This document shows positions 1 through 10,870 of a DNA stretch of 64,000 bases, piece after piece (position 1 is the stretch's first letter; every line of letters starts with the position of its first letter). Where the stretch lies: the NCBI GenBank assembly GCA_029876055.1, contig CM056875.1, positions 868,001-932,000 of the forward strand, in the 5' to 3' direction. The position numbers and the translations under genes were made by a program. The notes beneath the pieces are model-generated. The model had not been told where the DNA came from, did not search any database, and saw only the letters and a list, made by a program, of their open reading frames with translations. The stretch comes from Madurella fahalii (taxonomy: Eukaryota > Ascomycota > Sordariomycetes > Sordariales).

Positions 1-348
1 ATTGTTGAGGAACACGACCGGGTAGTGGAACCATCGGTTGAACTGGCGCTCGATGTTTCTGATGGTGTCGCGCGCCTCGTTTATCTCGGAATTCCGGGCG
101 AGCATCACGAACGCTGCATTCTCGCGCGGTTGCGCCGCGGCGACCTCGGGGTCCTGGCATTGTGTCGCGAATGGTGCATCGAGGTCCCGCGGCGGGCGGG
201 ATACGCTGTAGACGTGGGCGTGCAAAAGCGATTCAAGGATGCAGAATAGGACGACAATACCGGCCCACTTGAGCAGGGTGTTGATACGGCGCGGGGGGCG
301 TCGTAGTTGCCGGACGACGGCGACGGCAAGCGCGGGCAAAAGCTTCAT
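1..348 (-). CDS. KRE2/MNT1-family alpha-1,2-mannosyltransferase, 5' part only
   Basis: A Golgi type II membrane glycosyltransferase (family GT15) that would add alpha-1,2-mannose to protein O- and N-glycans. The frame opens at the ATG at 348 and runs without a stop to the window edge, giving 116 residues of an expected ~400. Seen: a short basic N-terminus, a membrane anchor around residues 26-43 (LLKWAGIVVLFCILESLL), a stem, then the family signature from about residue 78, with AAFVMLARNSEI followed by a FNRWFHYPVVFLNN block just before the edge. That block is typical of KRE2/KTR proteins. The catalytic part lies outside the window. It is transcribed away from the cluster and is probably a conserved flanking gene. 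Family assignment is from recalled motifs. Confidence 0.85.
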   Translation of the reverse strand, partial: MKLLPALAVAVVRQLRRPPRRINTLLKWAGIVVLFCILESLLHAHVYSVSRPPRDLDAPFATQCQDPEVAAAQPRENAAFVMLARNSEINEARDTIRNIERQFNRWFHYPVVFLNN

Positions 349-743
349 CTTGGCTGCATTTTTCCCCCCGATACGGGTATGGAGCTTTAGGAGGTGGTGC
401 GAGGGAGCCACAGCACGCGCCGAGGAGCTGAGGTATGTTCTGGACTGTACCAATGGAAGCGATACTACTGTGGCAAGGGGTACCCATGATGGCCCCTGTC
501 GTAAATCTTGGCGTCAGACGGCATCTCCTCTTGGTTGTCCAACCAGACCGTGCTCCATCAAAAGTTCAGAACCGGGGGGAACGCGAGTAGTAGGAGGGTT
601 ACAACGGCACCAAACCAGCAACTAGCACCTACAGCATCTAACTAAGGTATTGGGAGTACGGGCGGGAGAGCGTGGCCAAAGTACGGCGTTATGAGCGACA
701 CTCCAACGGCCGTTGATGCACGGCCGTCCGGTCATATTATTAC
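349..743. other. Intergenic spacer
   Basis: Spacer between the mannosyltransferase start and the 3' end of the first P450. It should hold the mannosyltransferase promoter and the P450 terminator. No repeat, RNA gene or convincing small gene was seen. Confidence 0.5.
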
Positions 744-2531
744 CTAAATACTGAGTCCCCTGAGCAGGCTTGCGTTACCGTCTTCCCAGGGATGTTCCTC
801 CTCGACTTTCCTGATCAGCTCGACATGCTTCTCGCTCCTCGGTACAATCCTGCACTGGAAAGGCATCGGATGCGCAACCAGCCCCGGCGTCGTTCCCACG
901 ACGGGCTCGATCACCTTGCCCGTGTCCTTGTCAACTGCCTTCTGAATCTCGAACACGGCCAGGCTCTGCGCGATGGTGAGAAAGATAGTGCTATCCGCCA
1001 ATAGTCGGCCGGGACAGATTCGCCGTCCAAACCCAAAGACGTAGGCAGCCGGGGTGGGCTCGGCGTTTGGTCCAAGGAATCTATCGGGCCTGAACTCGTC
1101 AGGGTCCCGGTACACTGCCGGGTCGGCTGAAAACCATTTGATGGAAGGGATTATGATGGCCCCCTTGGGGATCCGGTACCCGCGGATCTCGTCCTCCTGA
1201 TCGCTCATGTGGGGCGGTCCCAACGGCGCAAGCGGGTGCCAGCGCAGCGTTTCCTTCACCACAGCCTCAATATAGGGAAGATTTTCGCGGTCCTGGAAAC
1301 CCGGGAGCCGGCCGGCCCCCACGACGCGGTCGATCTCCTCGCGCGCCTTCACCTGCACATCCGGGAAGGCTGCCATAGCCAAATAGAAGAAGCTTAGGCC
1401 AGCGGCGGTCGAGTCGGCCCCGCCAGCGTACAGGGCGGCAGCGCTCTGCTTGATGTCGGTCCAATTCTCGGCGTCGGGATCGGAGCTCAGGAGGCGTTCG
1501 ATGTACGATGGTTTCGCGGCATTCCGCGCCATCTGCTGCACCACGAAATCTGCGGGCACGTCCATGACTTCGTCACAGTCCTTCTTCCACTGGCGGGCCG
1601 TCTGCTTAAATCCCGTGCCGGGTACCCAGTCGGGCAGGTACCGGAGCCAGGGGATCAGATCGACCAGCCAGGCGCCGACTACGACGGCTTCACTAAACTC
1701 GGCCATGACTTTGTTGATCAAACGAACCAGGGCGTCAGGCTCGTGCGGGGAAGACGTGTAGCCGTAGAGCATCTCGAGCATGATGGAACCGGATTCTCTG
1801 TAGCAAGAGGATTCGTTAGGAGGCTGGACTCGTTTGGGGGAAGTCGGGGGGAGCAGGAACCAGGAAAATCAGAGACTGGGAACTCACGTTTGGAGATGGT
1901 CAATGACGCTCTCAGGCTTGTTCAATGTTCGCACGAGAAAGCGCCGCACTTCCAGATCGATTACGGGATGGAATCGTGTGATGGCGGCTTTTGTACCAAT
2001 CACCCCGCCAGCCAGCTTGCGCTGTTGGCGAAAGGTCTTGTTGTACGGTTGGAAAGGCATCCGTTCATTGTAGCCACACCTGTAATAGTATCAGTATGTC
2101 ACGGCCAGCCCATCCTCCGTCTCCCTTCCCAAGAGGAAAAAGAAAGACCAAAAGAAAAAGGAAAGAGACTGCTGGGTTGGCACGCACATCTCACCCGCAA
2201 ACACCATACGGGGCCTCGAAGAGTACTTTGCACCCCGTTTATCCAGGAGTTCAAACGCCACCTGCAAGTCGTGCACGAGGATGATGGTCTGCCCAAAGAC
2301 GTTTACCGAGCTGATTGGGCCATAGAGGTCCTTGTGCTTGAGCCAATGCTGCCATTCCAGTCCTCCCTTGGGAGGAAGATCCGCTATGCCTCCGACGAGG
2401 GGCAGGCCTTTCGGACCGGGCGGCAGCGGCAGCTCTGACGTCGTCGGCCGGAAGAATACCGTCCTGATGAGTAGGTACAAGACGGGCAAAAGCGCGATCA
2501 AGTAATATGACTCGAACGGGATGTTTGCCAT
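744..2531 (-). CDS. Cytochrome P450 monooxygenase 1 (OrdA-like class)
   Basis: A membrane-anchored haem monooxygenase, probably an ER tailoring oxidase of the polyketide cluster. Model: complement(join(744..1797,1888..2079,2188..2531)), 529 residues. Both introns have GT-AG ends and restore frame exactly; the start is the ATG at 2531. Seen: N-terminal hydrophobic anchor (YYLIALLPVLYLLI), a PPGPKGLPLVG proline hinge, I-helix AGGADST, ExxR helix KETLRW, and haem loop FGFGRRICPG with ligand Cys440. The I-helix Ala-Gly-Gly-Ala-Asp-Ser-Thr has the acid/alcohol pair normal for oxygen activation. It is nearest in style to fungal P450s of the O-methylsterigmatocystin oxidoreductase type. Substrate is unknown. 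It is divergent from the NmrA-fold gene at 3743, so they may share a promoter region. Confidence 0.9.
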
Positions 2532-3742
2532 TGTGAACAACTGCCAGGCCGCACCTTTGGTCCAGGCAGTCCAACAAAGATTTTACAAGTTTGGAACGGA
2601 GATTCCTCCCGATAGTTTGATGATGCGGGCAGTAGATCTTACGCTACGCTATCTTAACTAGCACCACACAGCATTGTGTTTTATAAGGTAATCAGCATGA
2701 GCAGCACCGAGGTTGGGTCAGGTCACTGGAGGGTGGGTGATGGCGGCCGGCAAGGATCCGGCATTCTAATATCCCGAGAATCGGATCTTACAGATGGGGC
2801 GTCCCGGATTCCGCATGTTAATGGTCGGTATTGGCCGGTTATCCCCCGTGCGGTACTGAAATGTGTATTGTTTCCCGGTCGGTACCCGAACCAACGGCGG
2901 GTTTGTATTCCCGGGCTGCGTGAACATCGCCCGTTCTGGCGGGTGAGCAGCGCATGAACAGGGATGCACTCAGACGGGGATAGTACCGTTTACCCGTTCC
3001 TATCTCCGTGCTGCAAGCCCACTAAGGGAGGTTGTAGGAATGCTTGATTGTCCGATGGGTAATGGTAGAAACAGCTGCCAGAAATTTTGCGTGTGTGGTT
3101 CAGCGCCCCGTGTCCGCGCCCCGCGCCCCGCGCCCGCGGGCCGTGGCCGTGGCCAGGCGCTTCTTTGTGTTCCCACATGCCTGCTTTGATACAGCCATCC
3201 ATAATTACCTAAACTTCGCATGAGAAGAAGAGTAGACGCCAGTACTCTGATAAAAAACGGGATGGAGTGCGAGTGGTCCCAGCCACAAGGTGGCCTTTGT
3301 GTTACTGACCCACGCTGTAACACCTCAGCTTTCACTGTGTCTTAAGGCCGATAAGTCCGCTAAGACCTTCTGCTGTGGAATGTAGGGCAAGGACCGGGCG
3401 TCTCGGACGCAATAGCTTGTTACGTCTCCTCCAGTCCCGTCTAGGCTCGGGGAGTACAGTGCAGTACTGGCTACCTCAGGTGCCTTACCTTAGGCACACT
3501 TGTTTGCTCTATGGAGAACCCCGCAGGCACTGTACCTTGCAGCTTACAGGGGCATATCGCAGTTCTCTCTCTCCATGGTCAAAAAGGTCGACACCCTGTC
3601 TGCGTTGCACAGAGCCCATTGAACTCGTTCTCCTTGCCTACTTATTATCACGCAGAACTATCATCGACGAACAAACGAACGAACAAACACAGCCTCTACC
3701 CACTGGGCACTTCTCACCGTCACAAAACGTCAAACACTGACC
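2532..3742. other. Divergent intergenic region
   Basis: Shared 1.2-kb upstream region of the P450 (minus) and the NmrA-fold gene (plus). It holds a GC-rich low-complexity tract near 3108-3156 built from CGCCCCGCG and GGCCGTGGCC words. No gene is supported. The short frames inside do not look like proteins. Confidence 0.5.
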
Positions 3743-4839
3743 ATGCCTGGCCCATATGCAAAGGATCAGCCCGAGGGCTTCTCGAATCGCATTGAGAAAG
3801 TCGCCATCGTCGGGGTAGGTTAACTGGTTGCCCTGTTTCTCAATCTGAAATGGCTCTGTTATTTAACACGCTCTTCTCGCAGGCCGGCGGTCAGATTGGT
3901 AGCCACATTGCTGAGCAGCTGGCCACGGCGGGCAGGCATGTCGTGACGGCCATCTCACGTCCTGACAGCACCAATAAGCTTCCCGAAGGTGTTCAGGTCG
4001 TCCGTGTCGACTACAGCGGTGATGACATCTCGGCACTGGTGGAGGCGCTTCGCGGCCAGCAAGCTTTGATCATCACCATGGCGGTCTCGGCCCCGAGAGA
4101 CACCATCAGCAAGCTCATTCGTGCCGCCGCCAAGGCTGGCGTGCCGTATATCCTGCCCAACTGGTTTGGCCACGATGCCGCCAATGACTCGCTTTGCAAG
4201 GACAGCTTCCTGGCGCAGATGCGTGACAACATCCGGTCCGAGACCAAGAGCCTCGGCGTCAGCTCACCCCTGTTCCTGAATTGCAACTTCTGGTACGAAT
4301 TCAGCCTGGGTGGCGGACCCGATCGCTTCGGTTTCGACTTCCAGAACCGCTCCCTTGTCTTGTTCGATAATGGCAACGTTGCCATCAACACCAGCACCTG
4401 GCCGCAGTGCGGTCGCGCGGTCGCGAATCTACTGAGCCTCAAGGAGCTGCCCGACGACGAGAAGGACCGATCACCCACGCTTTCACAGTTCCGGAACGAG
4501 GGAGGCTTGATCTACATTTCGAGTTTCCGGCTCAGCCAGAAAGACATGTTTGAGAGCGTCAAACGTGTCACGGGAACTACCGACGTGGATTGGGCCATTA
4601 CCCACGAGTCATCGGAACAGCGCTGGAAGGATGCCATGGCCGAGGTAATGCGTGGTAACACGAAGGCCTTCACCAAGATGATGTACAGCAGGATGTTCTT
4701 CCCCAACGGCGACGGCGACTACGAATCCAGACGTTCCCTGCACAACGACGTACTTGGCCTTCCTGCCGAGGATTTGGACCATTTCACAAGCATCGCTGTA
4801 CGTATGGGGGAGAATGGCGAGGTGACACGCACTCATTGA
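3743..4839 (+). CDS. NmrA-fold NAD(P)-binding oxidoreductase (CipA/isoflavone-reductase-like)
   Basis: A soluble atypical short-chain dehydrogenase, likely reducing or isomerising an aromatic intermediate with NADPH. Model: join(3743..3814,3883..4839), 342 residues. The 68-bp intron (GTAGGT...CAG) lies inside the nucleotide-binding motif, and splicing produces VAIVGAGGQIG, an intact GxxGxxG turn. Starting at a later ATG without the intron would lose that motif, which fixes the start at 3743. Downstream the Rossmann core shows the QALIITMAVSAPRD strand and the PYILPNWFG segment typical of CipA-like proteins. It lacks the YxxxK pair of classical SDRs, as expected for this family. It sits between the first P450 and a methyltransferase. 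Substrate unknown. Confidence 0.85.
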
Positions 4840-5581
4840 GGGAGTGTAGTAGCATGACTTGTCCTCAACTCTGATGGCCTGTCTGGGGTGTCTTGAGCAC
4901 GCGATACTTGTGCCCTTGTGCCTTTTTATATCTAGTATCGCAACCCGCATGAGCGCAAAGAGAGGGTGGTGTTGTTCGCCGCACTTGCTGGTGGATAGAA
5001 CCTAGCACAGGCGTTTTCATAGTGAAAACATCCTAGGCCACTCCGGAATCCTATCCAGCTTGTACGCAGAACTAGAATGTCACCTGTACACGGTTTATCA
5101 AGTGTCAACTGAGTGTTTCGCGAGGCTCTCCGTTTTTAAGATTACCAATGCCGTCAAAACGAAGGTAGGTTGGCCGGAATTGACTGTGATCCGTCTGCGT
5201 CTCAGAAACCGGTACGGCCGGTTCGCGGTAGTTCACATTATGAAGCCTCGCTACATAGAGATGGAGCATCTGGACCGGGCTGGTGGTATGCTTAAGAGTA
5301 CTCATCTAGTAGAGTGCACCATCCTCCTCGGGGATTGCGCTTTTCAGCATTTGACATTGGAAGATTTTCTCCTTCGTACCAGCGACAAGAACAATTCACC
5401 ATGTTCTTTTGGAAAGCTTCTTCTTGTCGATCAACCTCGATAATCATCTATGAATGCAGAGGTACTTCAGTTTGTTCTATTTCAATCCCTGCTCGGATCA
5501 CTCTCATCTTACTCCCCCAAGGTACCTTGGGTACCCGAGCTTGGAACTTTTTTAGTTTCCCGTCTCTATCCTGCCTAGCGC
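4840..5581. other. Intergenic spacer
   Basis: Spacer between two converging genes (NmrA-fold plus strand, methyltransferase minus strand). It contains a perfect AAGGTACCTT palindrome at 5519-5528. The open frames present lack codon bias or recognisable domains and are not called. Confidence 0.5.
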
Positions 5582-6639
5582 TCATTTCCTACTAGCAAGC
5601 ACAAGATATGCGGGCCAGTTGATCCTCACACGCCCATCGGGACACTCCTCATCAAACACTCTCTCCCACTCCGCATACACCTCCCGCGCCTCTTCAGACA
5701 TTTCCACACCAGGCGGACGGATCGTGTCGAAAAACGCCGCAAGCCACTTCTTGTCCACCTCGAACTCCCACCCCTCCGCCTCGGGGTCGACCCCGGTGGT
5801 ATACCTCACAATCCGATCCCTCTCGGCCACGCGCGAGACGCCGCTCAGCGGCTCGCCCGCGGGCGCGAACTTGCGGAACAGCTCGCTGTATGGGATCTCG
5901 GCGGCGGCGTCGCCGGCGTTGATGTAGACGCGCAGCGGGTCGTCGAAGACGGCGTCAGGGACGGGCAGGGAGTCGAGCACGCCGCTGCCCGTCATGCGGC
6001 GCCGCACGACGCCGGCGAGCCGCGTGCGGCTCGGATCCCCCCCTGCCCGGCCTCCTTGGCCAGGAGCGCGCGCAGTACCGTCTTGTCGAACGCGGCGGCG
6101 AAGGCGTCGGCGAAGCGCCGCGACCGCCCCGGGAACGACGGCATCCAGTAGCTGAACACGGCCAGGGTCCCGCCCGGCCGCAGCAGCGCCGCCATCGACG
6201 CCGCCAACCCGTCCGGGTCGATGAAGTGCGCCGCCGTCGCGCAGATGGCGAGGTCCGCGTGCTGCTGGCGCCGCGTGAGGTGCGTGTGCGCCTCCTCGCC
6301 CGTGGATTGGGAGTACTCGAGGACCGGGTCGAGGTTGTGCCGCCGTGCGTAGTCGGTCAGGAACGAGCGGGCTTGGTCGAGGTTGGAAGCGCTGGGGTCG
6401 GAGATGTGGATGGTTTTGAACGAGGGCATGAAGTTGGTTGAAGCGATGCCGGAGCCGGCTCCGATGTCAACTAGGCGGTCCCATCCCGATCCCGTGTTAC
6501 CGTCGCCATGCTGATGGCGGCGGTGGTAGTTGAGGATGAACTCGGTGAGGGATGGCGGGTAGGCCGGGCGACCCTGTTGGTAGACGCTCCAGTCCGTGGT
6601 GGCGTAGGTCGTCTTTGTCTTGGGGTCGACTGAGGCCAT
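5582..6639 (-). CDS. SAM-dependent methyltransferase, one frame break
   Basis: A class I methyltransferase of the Crg1/trans-aconitate-methyltransferase-like group, about 352 residues if read through. It starts at the ATG at 6639 and ends at 5582. The first part shows motif I LVDIGAGSGIAS, an aspartate-rich second strand (IHISDPSAS) and the LLRPGGTLAVFSYWMPSF segment. The last ~135 residues continue in another frame. The span is 1058 bp, one base short of a multiple of three. The shift maps to a run of seven C at 6037-6043 (G7 on the coding strand); one more G would make the two parts continuous. No intron fits there. This is either an assembly error or a recent null allele. It shares a 0.5-kb upstream region with the second P450. 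Confidence 0.75.
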
Positions 6640-7134
6640 TTTGGAAGTTGACTTAGTTTGGGTCTAGCTAGGTAATCTTCAAGCTGAGGGTAGACACCTT
6701 GGGTAGGCTGTAGAATATTCTGATGCCATTTATCTAACCAAAAAGCTAAACATAGGGCAATTGATTTGTTGTTTGTGTAAATAAAGTAACTCGGGCTCCG
6801 AACTGCCCCGGGTCGGGCGAATCAACGGGGGTTGGCGAGGCGGGGATCAAAAAACATGTCCGTTTGGCTGGGCATTTCCCGGTACCGCCCCCTTAAGTCC
6901 GAAATTTGGGGCTGGATTGGTGCGTTGCACAGATGTGGCTCTCAGTTGATGAAGGTTTCAGCGCATACAGGACATTTTTTCATGGATATTGGGTAAAAGA
7001 AGCCGATGGATGGATTCACAAGCTCATTGATCAGTATTCGTTCGGCCATATACACAAGCCTGAGTAGCCAGTTATCCGTGATTACCTGAACTACAACGTT
7101 TTTCACCCTCTCCATCTCCTTGTCCAACAGCAAG
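6640..7134. other. Divergent promoter region
   Basis: A 495-bp region between the divergent methyltransferase and P450 2. It is AT-richer than the genes. No defined regulatory motif could be assigned with confidence, and no gene was seen. Confidence 0.45.
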
Positions 7135-8787
7135 ATGGATAAAATCCTTTATCTATACCAGAACCACACCCTCGTAACACTTGCCGCAGTAATTGGTCTC
7201 GCGGCGTCGGTGATAGCATGGCTGCACCGCGACCGCCGGCTCGACAAAATCCCTGGCCCTAGAGGGAGGTACCCTTTCATCGGCGTCGGCTACAAACTTC
7301 CCCCCAAGGCACCAATTCTCTTTCGAAAATGGGCCCAGGAATACGGCGATGTCTTCAAGATCCGCGTGGGCTGGTACAACTGGGTCGTCATCAACTCCCC
7401 AGAAGCTATCCGCGAGATCCTCGAGAAACAGGCCCTCGTCACGTCCTCCAAGCCCCCGTCTCCGATGGGCCACGACATCGTCACGGGCGGCAACCGGATG
7501 CCCACCATGTCATACGGCCCCCGCTGGCGCGCCCTCCGCACCATGGTGCGCCAGATCACCACGGTGCCCATGACTGCCTCGTTCATCCCAAGCCAAGAAT
7601 TTGAGGCCAAGCAGCTGCTCTTCGATTTGGCCCACGACAACGCGAACCAGCGCAACTTCTACCAGCACATGCGCCGCTTTGCCTTTAGCATCATCATGAC
7701 CAACACCTTCGGCACGCGCGTCAAGAGCTGGGACCATCCGGACGCGCAGAACGCGGTGAAGAGCCAGGCGATCCTCCGCGCGACCTCGCGGCCGGGGGCG
7801 TTCCTTGCGGACGAATTCCCGCCGCTCGCGCGCCTGCCGCGGTGGCTGCAGCCCGGCCGGAGAGCGGCGGAGCGGGCGGCGGAGCAGGTGCTGGACATCA
7901 AGATGGCGCTGTGGCGGCGGCTGGCGAGGGAAGTCGAGGCGGGCACGGCGCCGCATTGCTACGCGCGCGACATTTACGCGGGCAGAGAGGCGTGGTACGC
8001 GCAGGGGCTGACTGAGGAGCAGCTGGCGTGGGTGTCGACGGGGATCGTCGAGGCCGGGTTCGAGACGACGGCGGCGACGCTCAATGGGCTGGTCCTCCGC
8101 CTCGCCGCCAACCGGCGCGCGCAGGACGCCGCCCACAACGAGTTGATGCGCGTCGTCGGCCCCCGCCGCCTGCCCGCTATGGCCGACATGCGCGACCTGC
8201 CCTACGTGCGCGCCTGCGTCAAGGAGATGCTGCGCATGAACCCGATCCTGTCGCCCGGCATCCGGCATTACGCCGACGAGGATGTCGTGTACAAGGGCCT
8301 CGTCATCCCCAAGGGGACGGTACTGCTGGCGAACACGGCGTTTCTGCACTACGACCCGCAGCGGTTCGAGAATCCGTTCGAGTTCGTGCCCGAGCGCTAT
8401 CTAGGCCACGCCCTGCACAGTTCCGAGTACGCGGCCATGAGTGATCCGTACAAGCGCGATCATTTCACGTTTAGCACGGGCAGGAGGACGTGCCCCGGCG
8501 CGAGGCTGGCGGAGAATTCGCTCAACATAGCGCTGGCGGGCATCTTGTGGGCATTTGAGATCCGGCCGTCGGTTGACGCGGACGGCGTCGAGGCCCAGAT
8601 GGATTTGGGTGATGATGCGTACCCAGATGCTGGGTTTATGATACCAAAACCGTTTGCTGCTAGATTCATTCCCAGAGGAGAGGAGAGGCTCATAATCGTG
8701 CGGGAAGCTTGGGAGACGGCAATGAGAGAGGGTTATGAGTTGAGGGGGGTTCCTGTGGACGTGGATGGCATGGTTCAGCAATACTGA
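7135..8787 (+). CDS. Cytochrome P450 monooxygenase 2, intronless
   Basis: A second cluster P450, 550 residues in one exon. The first true ATG is at 7135 and is preferred over the upstream TTG. Seen: one membrane anchor (LVTLAAVIGLAASVIAWL), hinge KIPGPRGRYPFIG, I-helix AGFETTAATL, ExxR helix KEMLRM, and haem loop FSTGRRTCPGARL with ligand Cys453. The I-helix carries Glu-Thr-Thr instead of the commoner Asp/Glu-Thr-Ser. The ~30-residue tail after the haem domain (VREAWETAMREGYEL) is charged. It resembles fungal P450s of the CYP65/CYP620-like secondary-metabolism type, but the subfamily is uncertain. Its 3' end faces that of the regulator gene, only 55 bp away, so the two terminators overlap or abut. 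Confidence 0.92.
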   Translation: MDKILYLYQNHTLVTLAAVIGLAASVIAWLHRDRRLDKIPGPRGRYPFIGVGYKLPPKAPILFRKWAQEYGDVFKIRVGWYNWVVINSPEAIREILEKQALVTSSKPPSPMGHDIVTGGNRMPTMSYGPRWRALRTMVRQITTVPMTASFIPSQEFEAKQLLFDLAHDNANQRNFYQHMRRFAFSIIMTNTFGTRVKSWDHPDAQNAVKSQAILRATSRPGAFLADEFPPLARLPRWLQPGRRAAERAAEQVLDIKMALWRRLAREVEAGTAPHCYARDIYAGREAWYAQGLTEEQLAWVSTGIVEAGFETTAATLNGLVLRLAANRRAQDAAHNELMRVVGPRRLPAMADMRDLPYVRACVKEMLRMNPILSPGIRHYADEDVVYKGLVIPKGTVLLANTAFLHYDPQRFENPFEFVPERYLGHALHSSEYAAMSDPYKRDHFTFSTGRRTCPGARLAENSLNIALAGILWAFEIRPSVDADGVEAQMDLGDDAYPDAGFMIPKPFAARFIPRGEERLIIVREAWETAMREGYELRGVPVDVDGMVQQY

Positions 8788-8842
8788 GATGGTAGTATAT
8801 TGGGCACGCATAGGGAATGACTGAAATGCTATGAGTCTATGT

Positions 8843-10381
8843 TCAAGCATTAAACTCCTTTAACTTCAGGCGCATCATATTTGTTATCCGCGCATGCTCG
8901 CCCCGCAACCACGAATCGAGACTCTGATACAGGCTACTCGTGTTCGTGCCCATGCCCATGCTGCCGCCGTACAGAAGAAATCTGTTCGCGCCGTCAGTAC
9001 CGCTAATGTGACGCGAGTTGCTGGTGCTGGCGGCGCTGGCGGCTGAAAAGTGCGCGGTAAGCTGGTCGATGAGTCGGCCGGCTCGGCGAAGCTCGCCGGA
9101 AAGTAGTTGAATCTTCAATGCGTTCTGGACGCGGAGGTCGTCCACGTTGAACGAGCCGATAGCCATCTTGACCGGGGCGACCACGGCGAGGGCCCCCGGG
9201 AGTGGGCCAGGCCCAGGACCTGGACCGCTGATCGTAGTGCCTCCAGTTGATGCGGAGCCGGAGACGTCCGGAGAGGGTAATGGCATGGTTGCTGAGGAGG
9301 AGGTATGATGTCCTGACGGCGCTGACGTTGTTTCTCTCTCCGGGTTCGTTGCGCATACAGTTGTGGCTGGGGTGGAGGAACGGCAGGAAGGACTGCTCCA
9401 CGAGGATGGAGGGCTCGCGGCCTGCGGGGCAGTGGTGCAGCTGGCCGCTTGCTGGTACCAACTAAGGATGCGTGAGATGACGGATACGTAGAGCAGCGCA
9501 AGGTGTGGGGATCTTGCGCAGGGGCAGGCTAGCAGCTGGTCGAGCTGCTCGCTTGCCTTGCGGTTGAGACGTAGCACATGATCTAAACCGCATTGGGAGC
9601 TGCCACTGCTGAGATCCCGGTCGAGCAATGACAGCGTCTTGAGAATCCCGTATGCCTCGAGAGCGCAATCATGGCCTGCCCCTCGGATGCTGCCCTGACC
9701 GCCGACGTCGCAGGAATAGTGCCCGGTCGAAGCGGGCCGAGCTGCGGAAGTGCCGGCCGACGAGTAGCTTCTGATTCCGGGCGATTCAAGTTCTGGTGTC
9801 GTAGGTATGGGACCGCTGAAGTGAAGGCTGGTTGCCGAGAAAGGTACGTTGTCGTGAGCATGGGCATGGTCAGCGATACTAGCCCAGTCGATGAAGTCGA
9901 GAGAAGGGAATGATGCCGGCAGACCCGAACCGGATTGATGGTGGCCATCGTGACGATACAACCCTGCTAACACATCAAACCCTATGTCATCTGCCGCCTC
10001 CAGATCCCAGGTGGTAGTAGTAGTAGTGGTAGTCGAGGCGTTACTGGCAGCAACGGTAACGCTCGGGGATGCTTGCTCATTGGTGCTGATAGCGGAGTCT
10101 GGCACTACGATGCCACGACACGGAGTGCTGACTGTGCCCGTACCATTTCTGTCGAGACCATCTATGGTTGTAGTGCCGCCCGGCTGTGGTTGTTGTCTGT
10201 CCCGCCGCGGCTTCCCCATCTTCCGTGACACCCCGTAGACGCACGGGATGCCGTGAGAGATACAACGTTCACACTCGGGCTGGCCTCGGTCACATTTCAG
10301 TTTGGAAGCACCACATCTGTCGCAGCTGGCTCGTAACTTTGGCTGTTTCTGGATCCGTGGCCTGCTGGTGCTGGTGTCCAT
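8843..10381 (-). CDS. AflR-like Zn2Cys6 transcription factor
   Basis: Probable pathway activator acting in the nucleus, 512 residues, no intron needed. Start chosen at the ATG at 10381, which puts the zinc cluster close to the N-terminus as in AflR; the frame stays open further upstream. Zinc ligands Cys20, 23, 30, 37, 40 and 47 give C-x2-C-x6-C-x6-C-x2-C-x6-C, followed by a basic linker (SRKMGKPRRDRQQ) like that of AflR. The middle is low complexity, with a threonine run encoded near 10012-10034 and a Gly-Pro repeat near 9210-9230. The C-terminal ~100 residues match the AflR C-terminal domain in style (ALKIQLLSGELRRAGRLIDQL). Its target sites could not be confirmed: no exact TCG-N5-CGA was found in the spacers scanned by eye. 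Confidence 0.9.
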   Translation of the reverse strand: MDTSTSRPRIQKQPKLRASCDRCGASKLKCDRGQPECERCISHGIPCVYGVSRKMGKPRRDRQQPQPGGTTTIDGLDRNGTGTVSTPCRGIVVPDSAISTNEQASPSVTVAASNASTTTTTTTTWDLEAADDIGFDVLAGLYRHDGHHQSGSGLPASFPSLDFIDWASIADHAHAHDNVPFSATSLHFSGPIPTTPELESPGIRSYSSAGTSAARPASTGHYSCDVGGQGSIRGAGHDCALEAYGILKTLSLLDRDLSSGSSQCGLDHVLRLNRKASEQLDQLLACPCARSPHLALLYVSVISRILSWYQQAASCTTAPQAASPPSSWSSPSCRSSTPATTVCATNPERETTSAPSGHHTSSSATMPLPSPDVSGSASTGGTTISGPGPGPGPLPGALAVVAPVKMAIGSFNVDDLRVQNALKIQLLSGELRRAGRLIDQLTAHFSAASAASTSNSRHISGTDGANRFLLYGGSMGMGTNTSSLYQSLDSWLRGEHARITNMMRLKLKEFNA

Positions 10382-10870
10382 AGCTCGTCGGTGCGATACT
10401 AGTGATCCATGGAGCGAACCCGATTGATAATCGGGCGGGGAAAGGGCCAGATGTTCATATCGATTCGTGGCCTGTCCCATTTGCCAGCCTCTCCAGGGCG
10501 TCCATTGTATTATCAACATTCAACCGCTCCCCCCTGATAGTGGCACACCGTGGCGAAAAAGAGTATGCTTACCTAGATACGTAGGGAGGAGTTGCGGATC
10601 GGACCGAGCAACGTAATTTTGTGGTGGGCGCTCGGAGAGCATTCCGTCCGCTCCATCTGCAAGGGTCCACAGCACTCGTTTCAACTGGTCCGTTGAGGGA
10701 TGGATGGGTAAGCAATCAATTTGTGCTGTGAACTTGTGATGCTGGCATCGGTTACACGGATCCAGCCCTTACACCAGGTATTTGGGACAGGCCCAGCCCT
10801 CACGCTACACGGGGTCTGTCCCAACTCTCGTCTGCCCACGGTAATACATCGCAGCCCCTGCCTAAGTAGG
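10382..10870. other. Intergenic spacer
   Basis: Region upstream of the regulator and downstream of the FSH1 hydrolase (both minus strand). It should contain the regulator promoter. No gene or repeat recognised. Confidence 0.45.

Noticed and set aside
7510..8349. Long minus-strand open frame inside P450 2
   Set aside because: It is the antisense shadow of a GC-rich P450 exon. It is rich in Arg/Ala/Gln with no domain, whereas the plus frame has all P450 motifs.
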